Of a DNA stretch of 64,000 nt, positions 55,150-64,000 are shown in pieces. The stretch covers positions 147,922 through 211,921 of the forward strand of contig BJOX01000234.1 in assembly GCA_009731375.1 (NCBI GenBank), written 5' to 3'. The notes under the pieces were generated by a model. The model did not search any database. It was not told the origin of the DNA and worked only from the letters and a program-made list of their open reading frames with translations. How positions within the stretch are numbered: the first letter of the stretch is position 1; each line of letters begins with the position of its first letter. The position numbers were made by a program, and so were the translations under genes. The DNA comes from Paulinella micropora. Taxonomy: Eukaryota; Cercozoa; Imbricatea; Euglyphida.

Positions 55150-55415
55150 GGACACCGTGATAGCCCAGTGGTCAAGTTCTACCATCTGGGCCCTGTCGCC
55201 AGTTCGATTCCCGTCGGTGCCACCAGTATTTTCATTGAACATACCGATCCGTCTGGACCAGTATTTTCATTGAACATACCGGCCCGTCTGGAAGTGTTGG
55301 AACTGCCCTTGCGGGGGTGTCATTAGAGCTTATCGTCAATTCTTCGTACTCCCCTCACGGGTGAGACGATGGAGGCGCATGTGCAGAAATGCATCAGCCA
55401 TTGACAGAGAAGCAC

Positions 55416-55467
<52 letters not shown>
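55150..55467 (+). mobile_element. SINE family 1, fullest copy (tRNA-derived head, ATT tail)
   Basis: A 71-nt tRNA-like head (55151-55221) has an RNA polymerase III A box TAGCCCAGTGG (55161-55171) and a B box AGTTCGATTCC (55201-55211). It is followed by a ~200-bp body with a duplicated CCAGTATTTTCATTGAACAT and a GTACTCCCCTCACGGGTGAG hairpin, and a tail of ATT units. It would be transcribed by polymerase III and mobilised by a LINE. Acceptor and T stems have mismatches, so it is not a working tRNA. Confidence 0.85.
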
Positions 55468-55544
55468 TCGGAGTGTTGACTGTGATATATTTGAGGGTAA
55501 CACCTGATGATAAAAACTTAGTCACGCTTGTTTATCAGAGCTCC

Positions 55545-55870
55545 AGCCCAATGGCCTTACGGCGTGATAGCCCGTGGACCCAGCGGATACCAAATTGTTA
55601 TGGGTGGGGTTTTGAGGTAGTTCTAGCAACCATGCTTGGTGTACGCACTTGCACATGCGGCAACGTTTTGCAAGTGGTTGTTGGGACTGCGGAATAACCT
55701 CGGCTTAGTGTAGTCTTGCCCTCAGGAGCTCCATCGGTGGCCCCTATAATCAATCGAGAGACTGACTAGGTGGGGATGGAGCACCTCAAACAAGGGCATG
55801 GAGGCTCATGTCCGGAAAAGGATCGTGCCATCAGCTGCATCAGTATGCCTTAGAGGAAGTATATCTTTCT
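55545..55870 (+). mobile_element. SINE-like family 2, copy 2
   Basis: Same unit as 19140-19450 in the other orientation, about 85% similar by eye. The 3' end is CATCAGTATGCCTTAG, here without a clean ATT tail. Confidence 0.72.
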
Positions 55871-55899
55871 TCTCGGAGTGTTGACTGTGATATATTTGA

Positions 55900-56093
55900 G
55901 GGTAACATTTTATTGAACATACCGGCCCGTCTGGAAGTGTTGGAACTGCCCGTGCGGGGGTGTCATTAGAGCCTATCGTCAATTCTTCGTACTCCCCTCA
56001 CGGGTGAATCGAACTGGCGACAGTTTCTACGGGAATCGAACTGGCGACAGGGCCCAGATGGTAGAACTTGACCACTGGGCTATCACGGTGTCC

Positions 56094-56165
<72 letters not shown>
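55900..56165 (-). mobile_element. Rearranged SINE family 1 copy
   Basis: A plus-strand stretch of SINE body (about 55915-56008) joins a minus-strand tRNA-like head (56009-56094) with part of the head duplicated (GAATCGAACTGGCGACAG twice). An AAT array follows (56095-56164). Confidence 0.7.
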
Positions 56166-56169
56166 TAAT

Positions 56170-56224
56170 AATGCTTATGTCCGTTGAGGATATGCCATTA
56201 GGTGCATCAGTACGCCTCAGATAT

Positions 56225-56258
<34 letters not shown>
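56170..56258 (+). mobile_element. SINE-like family 2, 3' end, copy 3
   Basis: GCTTATGTCCGTTGAGGATA to GATATAGT, followed by ATT units, matches the end of family 2. It supplies the true 3' end of that family. Confidence 0.7.
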
Positions 56259-56369
56259 GGGAGTACATGGGCCATCGGTCCCTTTCCATGGGCTGATTGG
56301 TATAAAGCTCCTAGAGTAATGTTCTATGCCGTCACTTCCTTTATTCCACCGATTGGTGTGGAGACTTTC

Positions 56370-57973
56370 CTTATGGAATGGAGGACTGGATGCACATGGC
56401 CTTCAATATCGTTCTTTTCTCCTCTTTTTACTGCATATATCACTCGCCGTGCGGCGCAATCAATCACAGCCCCCATCGTAGCCAATTGGTCATACGATAG
56501 TAATATTGACCCGTGGTAACCGAGGATGACATAAAGGTCCATGCGGTATACTCGTGCGGATTTTAATTTAAAGGTCAGTGTGATGATTCCCGTGATGACC
56601 GTCCGGCTCAGAGTGCCAGTCGAATTTTTCATATTTCCGTCCACCCAGTCCCGGTATCGATTTAAAACCTTCCGGCCGACAATATTAATATTCGCCATCG
56701 TATCATTACCAACTTTTAATATTGTCTTTAATGTTTCACAATAAAGTTCCGTATAACACAGAGCATCGGGCCTGTGTATATTGACTGCGAGAACAAGAAC
56801 TTTACGTTCCAAATTTTGGAGTCTTGTCTCTAAGTTTTTCAACTCCTCCTTCTTCTCCTCCTGCTTCACCTCATTAACATTGTTATTATTCTGCGGTACT
56901 GGTGCGTTTACTATGTGAGCGACATTGCTTGTGGCACTTGAGTACACACATTGTCTTTTTGCTCGCCAACCGCCGCGATCGTAGACATTGAGTCTGTTTG
57001 TGGTTGTTTGCTTGGCCGAGGCGATACGTCTGCCATTGGCCTCCTCGCCTCCATCGCAAGTCTCGCCTTCCTATTTGCATCAGTTATCATTGGTAACCGT
57101 GCTGTATGAACGGGTATGAGACTACCTTGGGGCTGCAGTCTCTGTGTACCCACATCTTTGTTTTCACATAGAGGAAGCGTTGGCCCAGTCTGCACAACAG
57201 CATTAGAAAGCACTGTGACTTTAGGGTTAAACTTCACAGTCTTCTCCTTCCTCTCTTCTTCCCCCTCCAGTCATTCCACCACCTCGAAACGATTACCTTG
57301 AGTAGTGTCCGGGTAGGATGACGTATCGGTCTCCGAGGCAGTGTTGTAGGCCTGAGCTCGACCGAAATTCGGGTTGAAGCTTGCCCATGAGCCTCCTCCT
57401 CCTCTGGGTGGGGGGGCTGGAGCTCGAACAGCTCTCCCTCCATAAGTGGTATATCCCCGACCTCCTCCTCTTCCTCTCTGAGGGGTTCCTTGCCACCTCG
57501 AGGCTCCTCTCCATGTTCCTCGTCCTCCTCCTCCTCCTCCTCCTCCTGCTCCTGCTCCTGCTCCTCCTTCTCGTCCTCTTTGAGAGGCCTTTAAGTTCTT
57601 TTGTCTCTCCCTTTCCTCCTTCTTCTCCTTCATCCTCTTCATGTAGGTAATGATTGCCTCTCGTAACTCCTCATCATCACACATATTGGCATACCAACCT
57701 TCGTTNNNNNNNNNNCTTGAGGTCCGGTTCCTTGCCTTCCATGAGACTCCAAATGTAATGCCCCCAACGATAGCTCGGAGTCGTAAAAAGTCGGTATGCA
57801 ACCAAACACAGTCCACAAAAGATGAGAATGATGTCTCGTTATATTAGCTCAGCCTGTGAAGCCAAAAAGGAAAACTGCAACAGACCAGGAATAAAATGGC
57901 ATCAGGTCCAATCCGGACAAATAATACTGAAAAACAAGCTTGTGCAACTGTCACCAGGAAAAGGTACTTTTTA
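56370..57973 (-). mobile_element. Gypsy copy 3: inverted, internally deleted
   Basis: Read on the minus strand: LTR (57973-57754, first ~25 nt lost), TTTGGAGTC of the primer site, then directly a piece of gag C-terminus, ten Ns (57706-57715), the rest of gag to its TGA (near 57265), and the start of pol through the protease (to ~56410). Most of gag and everything after the protease is gone. The pol frame has a 1-base deletion near 56945. The protease box is again DTMA, and the gag-TGA-pol junction is preserved. Confidence 0.88.
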
Positions 57974-58500
57974 TCAGCATCAACATTGAGCCTGGGCTAG
58001 CTATCCTGCAAATATGAGCTCCCAACTCCTTCTCGTTCCCACAAACCATGACTTATTCCGACTGGGGTGCGCATATGCGGGGGGGGGGGGGGGGGGGGGG
58101 GGGCATTCGCTACTTGCTAGGTTGCAATTAATTAGGTAGGTAGTAGGAAGGCATGCACATACGCAGTCTAACATATTAATACATATTGATATATACATAC
58201 ATACACATACATCATGACATACCAACAACAACAACAACAACAAGAACAACACTTGAACAAAACATTTACCTGGTGAAGTGCGCCCGAGACGATCTACACA
58301 TATNNNNNNNNNNNNNNNNNNNNNCCCTAAGATAAATATTTGCGTGCATTCCAAAACAATTATATCAGCATCAACATCATGCCTGGGGCTAGCTCCCCTG
58401 CAAATATAAGCTCCCAACTCCTTCTCGTTCCCACAAACCATGACTTATTCCGACAGGGGTGCGCATATGCAGGGGGGGGGGGGGTGGTGGTGTATGGCAT
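57974..58500. repeat. ~115-bp duplication next to poly-G tracts, with a 21-N gap
   Basis: The stretch from TATCAGCATCAACAT to TGCGCATATGC occurs at about 57974-58080 and 58362-58470. Each copy runs into a G homopolymer (23 and ~13 Gs). The gap is at 58304-58324. No gene. Confidence 0.8.
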
Positions 58501-58562
58501 TGTTTGTGACACTCGCCTAAGGTAAATATTTACACTGTTAGATGATCATCAGCAGGAGGATG

Positions 58563-58870
58563 CTAGCGACGCCGCAAGCTTTGCTGGGACGGGGCAAAGA
58601 CAAGGGAAATGCTGGAACGGGGGGCAAAGACCAGGGCAATGCTGGCGCTGCCTCTGGGACGGGGGGCAAAGACAAGGGGAATGCTGGCGACACCGCAAGC
58701 TTTGCTGGGACGGGGGTCAAAGACAAGGGAAATGCTGGGACGGGGGGCAAAGACCAGGGCAATGCTGGCGCTGCCGCTGGGACGGGGGGCAAAGACAAGG
58801 GAAATGCTGGCGACGCCGCAAGCTTTGCTGGAACGGGGGGCAAAGACAAGGGAAATGCTGACGCTGACGT
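58563..58870. repeat. GC-rich minisatellite (GGGGGCAAAGACAAGGG units)
   Basis: Units of ~27-39 bp, such as GGGGGCAAAGACMAGGGMAA with TGCTGGCGACGCCGCAAGC, are arranged in a higher-order repeat of ~126 bp. The array is open in all forward frames and merges into the first block of the gene that follows. Confidence 0.85.
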
Positions 58871-60632
58871 CCGAGATAAAATATGGAAAGAAGAAGCAGG
58901 GGAATGATGGCGCCGCCGCAAGCACTGCTGGGAAGGTTACCCTCCAGGATAAACAGGGGTTGTTGGAAATTCACTTGGATCTTAAGCTCACATTCGACGG
59001 CGCAAGCTCGGAGATCGCGTGGGTTTCGGTTTTGGTCCCGCCAACCGATAGTGGCTACAGGTTTCCAAAGGGTGCGTCTCAAGACGATGCAGAGGAAGGG
59101 ATGCGCGGGTATGAACATTTTGTCTGAGTCTTTCATATGGACTGTTTTGGCGTAGGTTGTTGATGGTGCACGTCTCATCGAGGGATGCGGACGATGATCC
59201 TGAGTATTTTGCTCTGCTGGACAGCCAGTTTTGTAAAAAGCTCTACAAAAACCTTGAGGTACGCACACGGTTGCTATATTGATCAGCGTGCATTTCATCA
59301 TTGATGATTTATATTATTATGACTCCAGACCGGTTACTGTTTGTGCCTTTTTGGCGGCCCACAAGAAGGAATGCTCCTGGTGGGGTAATCATAATATGAT
59401 TCTCTTTGTCATATAAGCATTCTGACATGTGACAACAAACACTCGGCCCGGCGTCTTTTTGCGAGCGGTGCGTGACGACGACTTGGTATGGGAGTTTGAA
59501 GTTGTGGAGCATGCGCTGCTGGTAGCGAGGGAAATTGAAAAGGAGCTTCCGGATTCCCCGCGTCGCTTCAAGCTTCAGTTTGCCAAGTACAACGATGTCG
59601 ACCCAGTGGCGACAGAGCGGCTTCAAGAGTCTGGTGAGTTTGATGGTGCTCTTACCAAGTGCTTCAAAAGCCAGGTTCTGGGCCCTTTGGTGTTGGCACA
59701 TCGCCCTAGGCAGAATTTCTTTCCTTTCTGGGAAAAAGAGGAGCAGATTCCGTACATTAGTACGTACGATCGCGCAGCTGAACCCAAAGCCTCAGTCAGG
59801 GGCAGGGATGATGATATGGAATCAGCCCTGGGGTATGCCTACATTTTTTTTTTGTTTTTGCAAACTAGATTGAGTTTGTGTCAGGGACGCAGACCTGAAC
59901 CTTGAGCTCCCGCCGTACCCTCCCAGGTTCTTAACTACTTTCAAATGCTAGCACATAATTGTATTTTACACTGTGCTGCAGGCAGGAGGTGCAAACTACA
60001 GACTCGGACAATGACGGCTTGGACCTTGAGGATTCATCTAATCTTGCCAAAGACTTGAGCTCGGCCGTCAACGGTGCATCACCGCCAGGCGCCTCCAAAA
60101 GATGCAAGCAGAAAAGAAATTGTGTACGCAAGCCCGGCAGGTACTAATCGTTTTGCTCCAGAAGTTGTGTAATCTTAGGGCTTCTCTGAAGCCCAAGACT
60201 GACAGCAAGTCCGAGCTTACGCCTGGGGCCGATACTTTCGAAGCTGCCTTTGTCGCCAGTACCTTGAACTCGGGGCGCAAGGCCCGGGCCACCACCCTCC
60301 CCAAGTATAGTCCTGACATTTTGGATCGCACCTGCGGAAATAAAGACAGTGAAATCGAAGGCATGGAAACTCCTACGGTGTGGTGGGCGCCCGCTAACTC
60401 AGGCAAACTGGGTGGCCCGGCCGAGAAAGAGGGGGAGCTTTTGGATGGGATCAAGAACCCGCTCTTTGTCTTTTGGGGGGAGGTTGTGGACCAGCGCGAG
60501 GAGCCTGAGATGTTTAAGACTGTCCTGAATACACCAGGCAGCAACTCTATCCTCATCAAGGGCAAGATCTTCTATCTTACCGCCCAGCAGCGACAGATGC
60601 TATTGAGCAAGGAGAAAAGTGCCTACACCTGA
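58609..60632 (+). CDS. Multi-exon gene of unknown function with very short introns
   Basis: Coding blocks joined in frame by GT-AG introns: to 59108 | 59156-59258 | (junction unresolved) ~59450-59832 | 59885-59926 | 59982-60123 | 60162-60632 (TGA). Intron lengths are 47 (59109-59155), 52 (59833-59884), 55 (59927-59981) and 38 nt (60124-60161). The last has a TACTAAT branch-like sequence. The start is uncertain because the first block begins in a minisatellite. The protein is soluble-looking, acidic in the middle (TTDSDNDGLDLED), with a basic KRCKQKRNC stretch and a long conserved-looking last exon (PTVWWAPANSGKLGGPAEKE...). I do not recognise the family. It looks like a resident gene. Confidence 0.6.
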
Positions 60633-61036
60633 CACTATCCGTTCAACTTTATGACTGTTACTGACTCGAAACAAAAAGACACTATCAGTTTGAGAACTGG
60701 ACACCTCACAAGCAGTCTACGTTCTCAGTGACACTTGATATTGAGTAAGTTGCCACCACACAAGCCTGGAAAGAGTTCGAAGTTGAATCATAGTAAGTAA
60801 ATAAACGAAGTGACATCTGGGAGTCTACAGTATTTACTGGTATTTCACCGCTGCTCTCACAGAGGCAGGACTCAAAGCAGCCATAGTGTTCTTAATATTA
60901 ATAAGAGTTTGTTGTATCTGCCTGCTTGAAGAGTTGCACACAAACTCACATTTAGTCAGAAAAGAAATCAGTGACCGAATGATGATTATGTAGGAAACAG
61001 AGTTCCGCCATAAAAACTCAGGCTGGGAGGGGGTAC
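60633..61036. other. 3' flank and remnant of a gypsy-like tail
   Basis: The last ~60 bp (CCGCCATAAAA ... GGGAGGGGGTAC) resemble the polypurine tract region before the gypsy LTRs. The rest is unrecognised. Confidence 0.5.
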
Positions 61037-61257
61037 TGTGGACATCACCCCCCCGAATCATCCGATAAAAACTTATTTATAGATTTCGTCTGGCCGGACA
61101 CGTCTGAAATGCCGATTTGATCCTGGTCTTTTGGCGCCTCAATTTTTGTCTTTGCGTCACTGAGATAATATAACGAGACATCATTCTCTTTTTGAGGACT
61201 GTGTTTGGTTATATTACCGACTTACTCTTCTATTGAGCTATCGTTGGGGATAGTACA
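61037..61257 (+). repeat. Divergent gypsy-family LTR (solo or 3' remnant)
   Basis: 221 bp, TGTGGACATCACCCCCC ... GGGGATAGTACA. It shares blocks such as ATAACGAGACATCATTCTC and GAGCTATCGTTGGGG with the LTRs at 5214 and 39876 but differs at many sites, so it is an older or sister subfamily. Confidence 0.85.
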
Positions 61258-61451
61258 GAGTTGTATTCAAGCTCACAAAGTACAATAACTCAACCTCCAA
61301 TCGAAGAACTGCATTCAGTGACAGCCACTTAGTCAGCGCCTTTGTAGTCTGAAGACATAATACTTATGAAGACATTTGAAATTTCCGACACCGGTGGCCG
61401 CCGGGTCTGACTGAGCCGGCCGCCGGCGGCCGGCAGGCCCAGCAGGACTGA
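61258..61451. other. Spacer / 3' flank with a GC palindrome
   Basis: Includes the perfect palindrome CCGGCCGCCGGCGGCCGG (about 61416-61433), just downstream of the minus-strand gene stop. Confidence 0.6.
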
Positions 61452-63724
61452 TCACATCACTGGCTTCAATGGAGTCCGGTGCTCATTGTCGACGAGTGAC
61501 GCGAAAGGTGCATGCAGCTGGCTGCCTTCTATCCCTTTTGGTGTAGTGGAAGACTGCCGGCGCAAATTTTCTTTCTGCTTCTTTTGCCGCGCCTGCATGG
61601 CCGCCGCCGCAAGGGCAAACTCCACCTCTCGGACCTCTTCTTCGATCTTTTGCAACCGCAGCTGCGCCTCTTCTTGGGTCTCCTGCTTTGCTGACTCACC
61701 ATTTGCCTCGCCAGACCTGTTTTCGTCCTCATCTCCCCAAAACGCCTGATATAAGGTGTTCAGGCTGGTAAGTTTCTGCTTCAGCTCTTGCCGTTTGTTC
61801 TGAAAATGAGCGGCCTTTTTATTTGCTTGCGTCCTTCTGTCTGCACTCTGCGCAGACTCGCTCTCAAGTTTCTGGCGGCGCAGAGTGATCAGAGACAAGA
61901 GCCTTCTGGTCGCCTGCACTCTTCTTTGAATAGGCAATAGACTAGGTGCTGAATGGCTGAGAGGTATGTCGGCTTGGGGCTTGGCCGTGTTGTCGGCCCC
62001 CGCGCCATTGTGCGTAACGGCTGCTCGCAGCGGCCGAGGCGCGCCCGGGTGCTGGCCCAGGCTGTCTCTGTCTTTGTGGAGGTGGTAGTGAACCGGCCGA
62101 GGCTCGTGCGCTGAACGAGTCTCTGCAGTGGTACTGGGTTTAGATGCTGGGGCAACTCTGTCTCTCTTTTCTCTGCTCAACCCACTGCTGATGGCTTGAG
62201 CTGTCTTGTCTGTCGTTGAAGAAGAAGAAGAAGAAGAAGAAGAAGAAGAAGAAGAAGAAGAAGAAGAAGAAGAAGAAGAAGAAGAAGAAGAAGAAGATAA
62301 TAAAGAAGATGATGATGAAGAAGAAGAAGAAGAAGAAGAAGAAGAAGAAGAAGAAGAAGAAGAAGATGATGATGATGATGATAGAAGAGTTGGAGGAGAG
62401 CGAGGATTGGGAGGAGAAGAAGTGGGAGGGGAGGAAAGTGGAGCTTTACCAACTGTAAAGTGAAAAGAAGAAGGAGAGCGACTGGGCAAACAAGAGGAGC
62501 TCAATAGGGGAGGTAACGACGACGACGAGGAGAAAGAGGAGGAAGAGGTGAAGGAAGAAGAAGAAGAAAAAGAAGAAGAAGAAGAAGAAGAAGAAGAAGA
62601 AGAAGAAGAAGAAGAAGAAGAAGAAGAAGAAGAAGATGGGGAAGGAGAAGTAGGAGAAAAACCAGGAGAAGGAAGTGCAGATGAAGAGGAGAAAGATGAT
62701 GAACAGGCAGGTGAGAAAGAGGACAATTTCTGGCCAGAACTGGGCTGAACACTTGCTTGGGCCTGCAAATACATGAGATGCATGAGACATGGCCATCCAT
62801 CTAAGCTCGATCAAGCAATAACAGCACGTGCATTGAGGAATGCAATTAATTTCCAGCCATGATGACAGAGCGAGGTCTGCCCGGCTGTGGTCGGGTGTTG
62901 AGAAGCAAAGGGAGCTGTCTGCTACATCCCCTGAGGGCCTTTCATGCAATTCGCTTTTTTGCAAAATTTCCCTAAATTACGGTAGGAGCTGTGATAATTC
63001 CAGACAAATGCCCTCGTATGTCTACCTTGGCATGTCCTCGGGGCTTGCGCCGCTGGGTGCGCTTGGGAGGTCGAAGCCCGGGGGGAATCGGGTAGGTGCA
63101 GTCTTGGCAGCGGAGGCAGCTCATTGCGTTCACGCAATCGCAGCGGGCACAAGTCCACATGGGTCCGGCCGCCGCGCCGGCCGCAGAGCAGTGGGCCATT
63201 GTGCCGCGGTCAACAGCAGAAGAAGGAGTTGCAGCTGAAGGGGCAGGGTGGCTCGACGCTTTGCTCCTGGCGGCGATTTTCACTTTTGAGGCAGCCGAGG
63301 CGCCGGCCTGTCCAGAGCCCGCGGGGGTCGTGGAATGGGCACACATTGTGGTGGTGGGGGCGCCTGGCCTAGCGGCGCCGGCCCGCTGGGCAGCGCCGGC
63401 CATGTGAGCCGTGTTGCGGACTTTTGAGGCGGCGGGAGGAGACTGGGTGGGAACCCTGACTTTGGAGGACGTAGCTGCGGGGCTGGGCGAGGCGGCGAGG
63501 GGCGGGCTGCTGCAGCTGCCCGAGGGGGCGGCTCGAGCCGGCCGTCTGCGGAAAGCAGCAGATCGGCTGGTGCGGCACATGGCGCAGGCGCGCGCTTGCT
63601 GTGGGTTGTACGATGAGCAAGCTACGCAGGTCCAGACAAGCAAGTCCGCATCCACCACAGCACGCCCTGCGGACCTCGGCGCAGCCATCCTGCCACCTAA
63701 CCTAACCGCGGCATATTCATCCAT
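61452..63724 (-). CDS. Two-exon gene: RanBP2-type zinc fingers, serine tract, coiled coil
   Basis: Exon 1 (63724-63026, 233 codons) starts MDEYAAVRLGG and holds two fingers of the pattern W-x-C-x2-C-x3-N-x6-C-x2-C (WTCVACSSYNPQQARACAMC and WTCARCDCVNAMSCLRCQDC), the RanBP2 type that binds RNA or ubiquitin. Between them is an Ala/Pro/Ser linker. A GT-AG intron (63025-62763, 263 nt, GTAGAC ... TTTGCAG) joins phase 0 to exon 2 (62762-61452, 436 residues), with serine runs encoded by TCT/TCC microsatellites and a C-terminal helical region (about 61810-61570) likely to be coiled coil. The upstream ATG at 63886 adds a hydrophobic stretch from CAA-type repeats and is unlikely. The protein would be about 669 residues, probably nuclear or RNA-associated (inference). 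Confidence 0.72.
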
Positions 63725-63894
63725 GAGAGACAACAAAGTACAAGTACTGCACCAAATAATGACAACAGTAACTACAACAATAGTTATAACAACAAAGACA
63801 ACAAGAACAAACTTGAAATCATGCGTCTTCTCAGTTCCGCCGTTGCCGCCTCCTCCCATCATAAGATCCATACAACTACCTAACATTATTTTGT

Positions 63895-63895
63895 C

Positions 63896-63926
<31 letters not shown>

Positions 63927-63930
63927 TCGT

Positions 63931-63982
<52 letters not shown>
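63895..63982. repeat. CTTT microsatellite
   Basis: About 20 CTTT units with one CGTT variant. Confidence 0.95.
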
Positions 63983-64000
63983 GCTGTCACTCTTTTCTGT

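Noticed and set aside
55151-55221. A functional tRNA gene
   Set aside because: Mismatches in acceptor and T stems, and the unit continues into a repeated SINE body with an ATT tail.
60141-60161. A 21-nt intron in the 58609-60632 gene
   Set aside because: It has GT-AG ends but breaks the frame; the 38-nt intron 60124-60161 keeps it.
63725-63886. N-terminal membrane segment of the zinc-finger protein
   Set aside because: The hydrophobic stretch is the reading of a CAA/GTT-rich low-complexity region upstream of a better start at 63724.

Overview
This is a window of a eukaryotic nuclear genome, most likely a unicellular alga or other protist. The evidence is spliceosomal GT-AG introns (38 to about 260 nt), LTR and tyrosine-recombinase retrotransposons, tRNA-derived SINEs, very abundant tri- and tetranucleotide microsatellites, and TTAGGG-type interstitial repeats. 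I cannot name the species. Five assembly gaps (runs of N) interrupt it. Most of the window is mobile DNA; only a few stretches look like resident genes.

Left to right: (1) 1-5450 is the 3' half of a Ty3/gypsy-type element (pol, long 3' UTR, LTR), almost identical to the complete copy at 29500-40112. (2) 5451-11340 holds little but microsatellites, with a ~430-bp cassette embedded in GATA repeats and a TTAGGG/GGATTA satellite. (3) 11617-21497 on the minus strand is a decayed tyrosine-recombinase retrotransposon of PAT/Ngaro type (gag with two zinc knuckles, RT, RNase H, recombinase) bounded by split direct repeats A1 ... B1-A2-B2. It is interrupted by SINE copies, AAT repeats and two large gaps. 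(4) 21776-25600 is CTAC/TATC microsatellite carrying three unrelated ~400-540 bp cassettes, one of which is a group I intron core. (5) 25950-29499 and 40113-40800 are the two halves of a dead Ty1/copia element on the minus strand, split by insertion of the complete gypsy element with a 4-bp target duplication. In that gypsy element gag and pol share one frame and are separated by a single TGA.

(6) 41403-50306 is a compact, visibly AT-rich, virus-like island: a tail-fibre-like gene, a second phage/giant-virus-type structural gene, two decayed small PFGKYKG-type genes, a protein-primed family B DNA polymerase (split by a frameshift), and three small genes. Its gene ends carry related hairpins capped by GATRTTT...AAAYATC, and its starts have TATA-like boxes a few bases before the ATG. 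No capsid, packaging ATPase, protease or integrase gene was seen, so it is a fragment or a minimal relative of Polinton-like viruses.

(7) 50310-58500 has TTC and TATG microsatellites, a spliced gene with an OTU-like segment, a Tc1/mariner-type transposase fragment, several SINE copies, and an inverted, deleted gypsy copy. (8) 58500-63724 holds two credible multi-exon genes: one of unknown function on the plus strand with four introns of 38-55 nt, and one on the minus strand encoding two RanBP2-type zinc fingers, a serine tract and a coiled coil. A divergent solo LTR lies between them.
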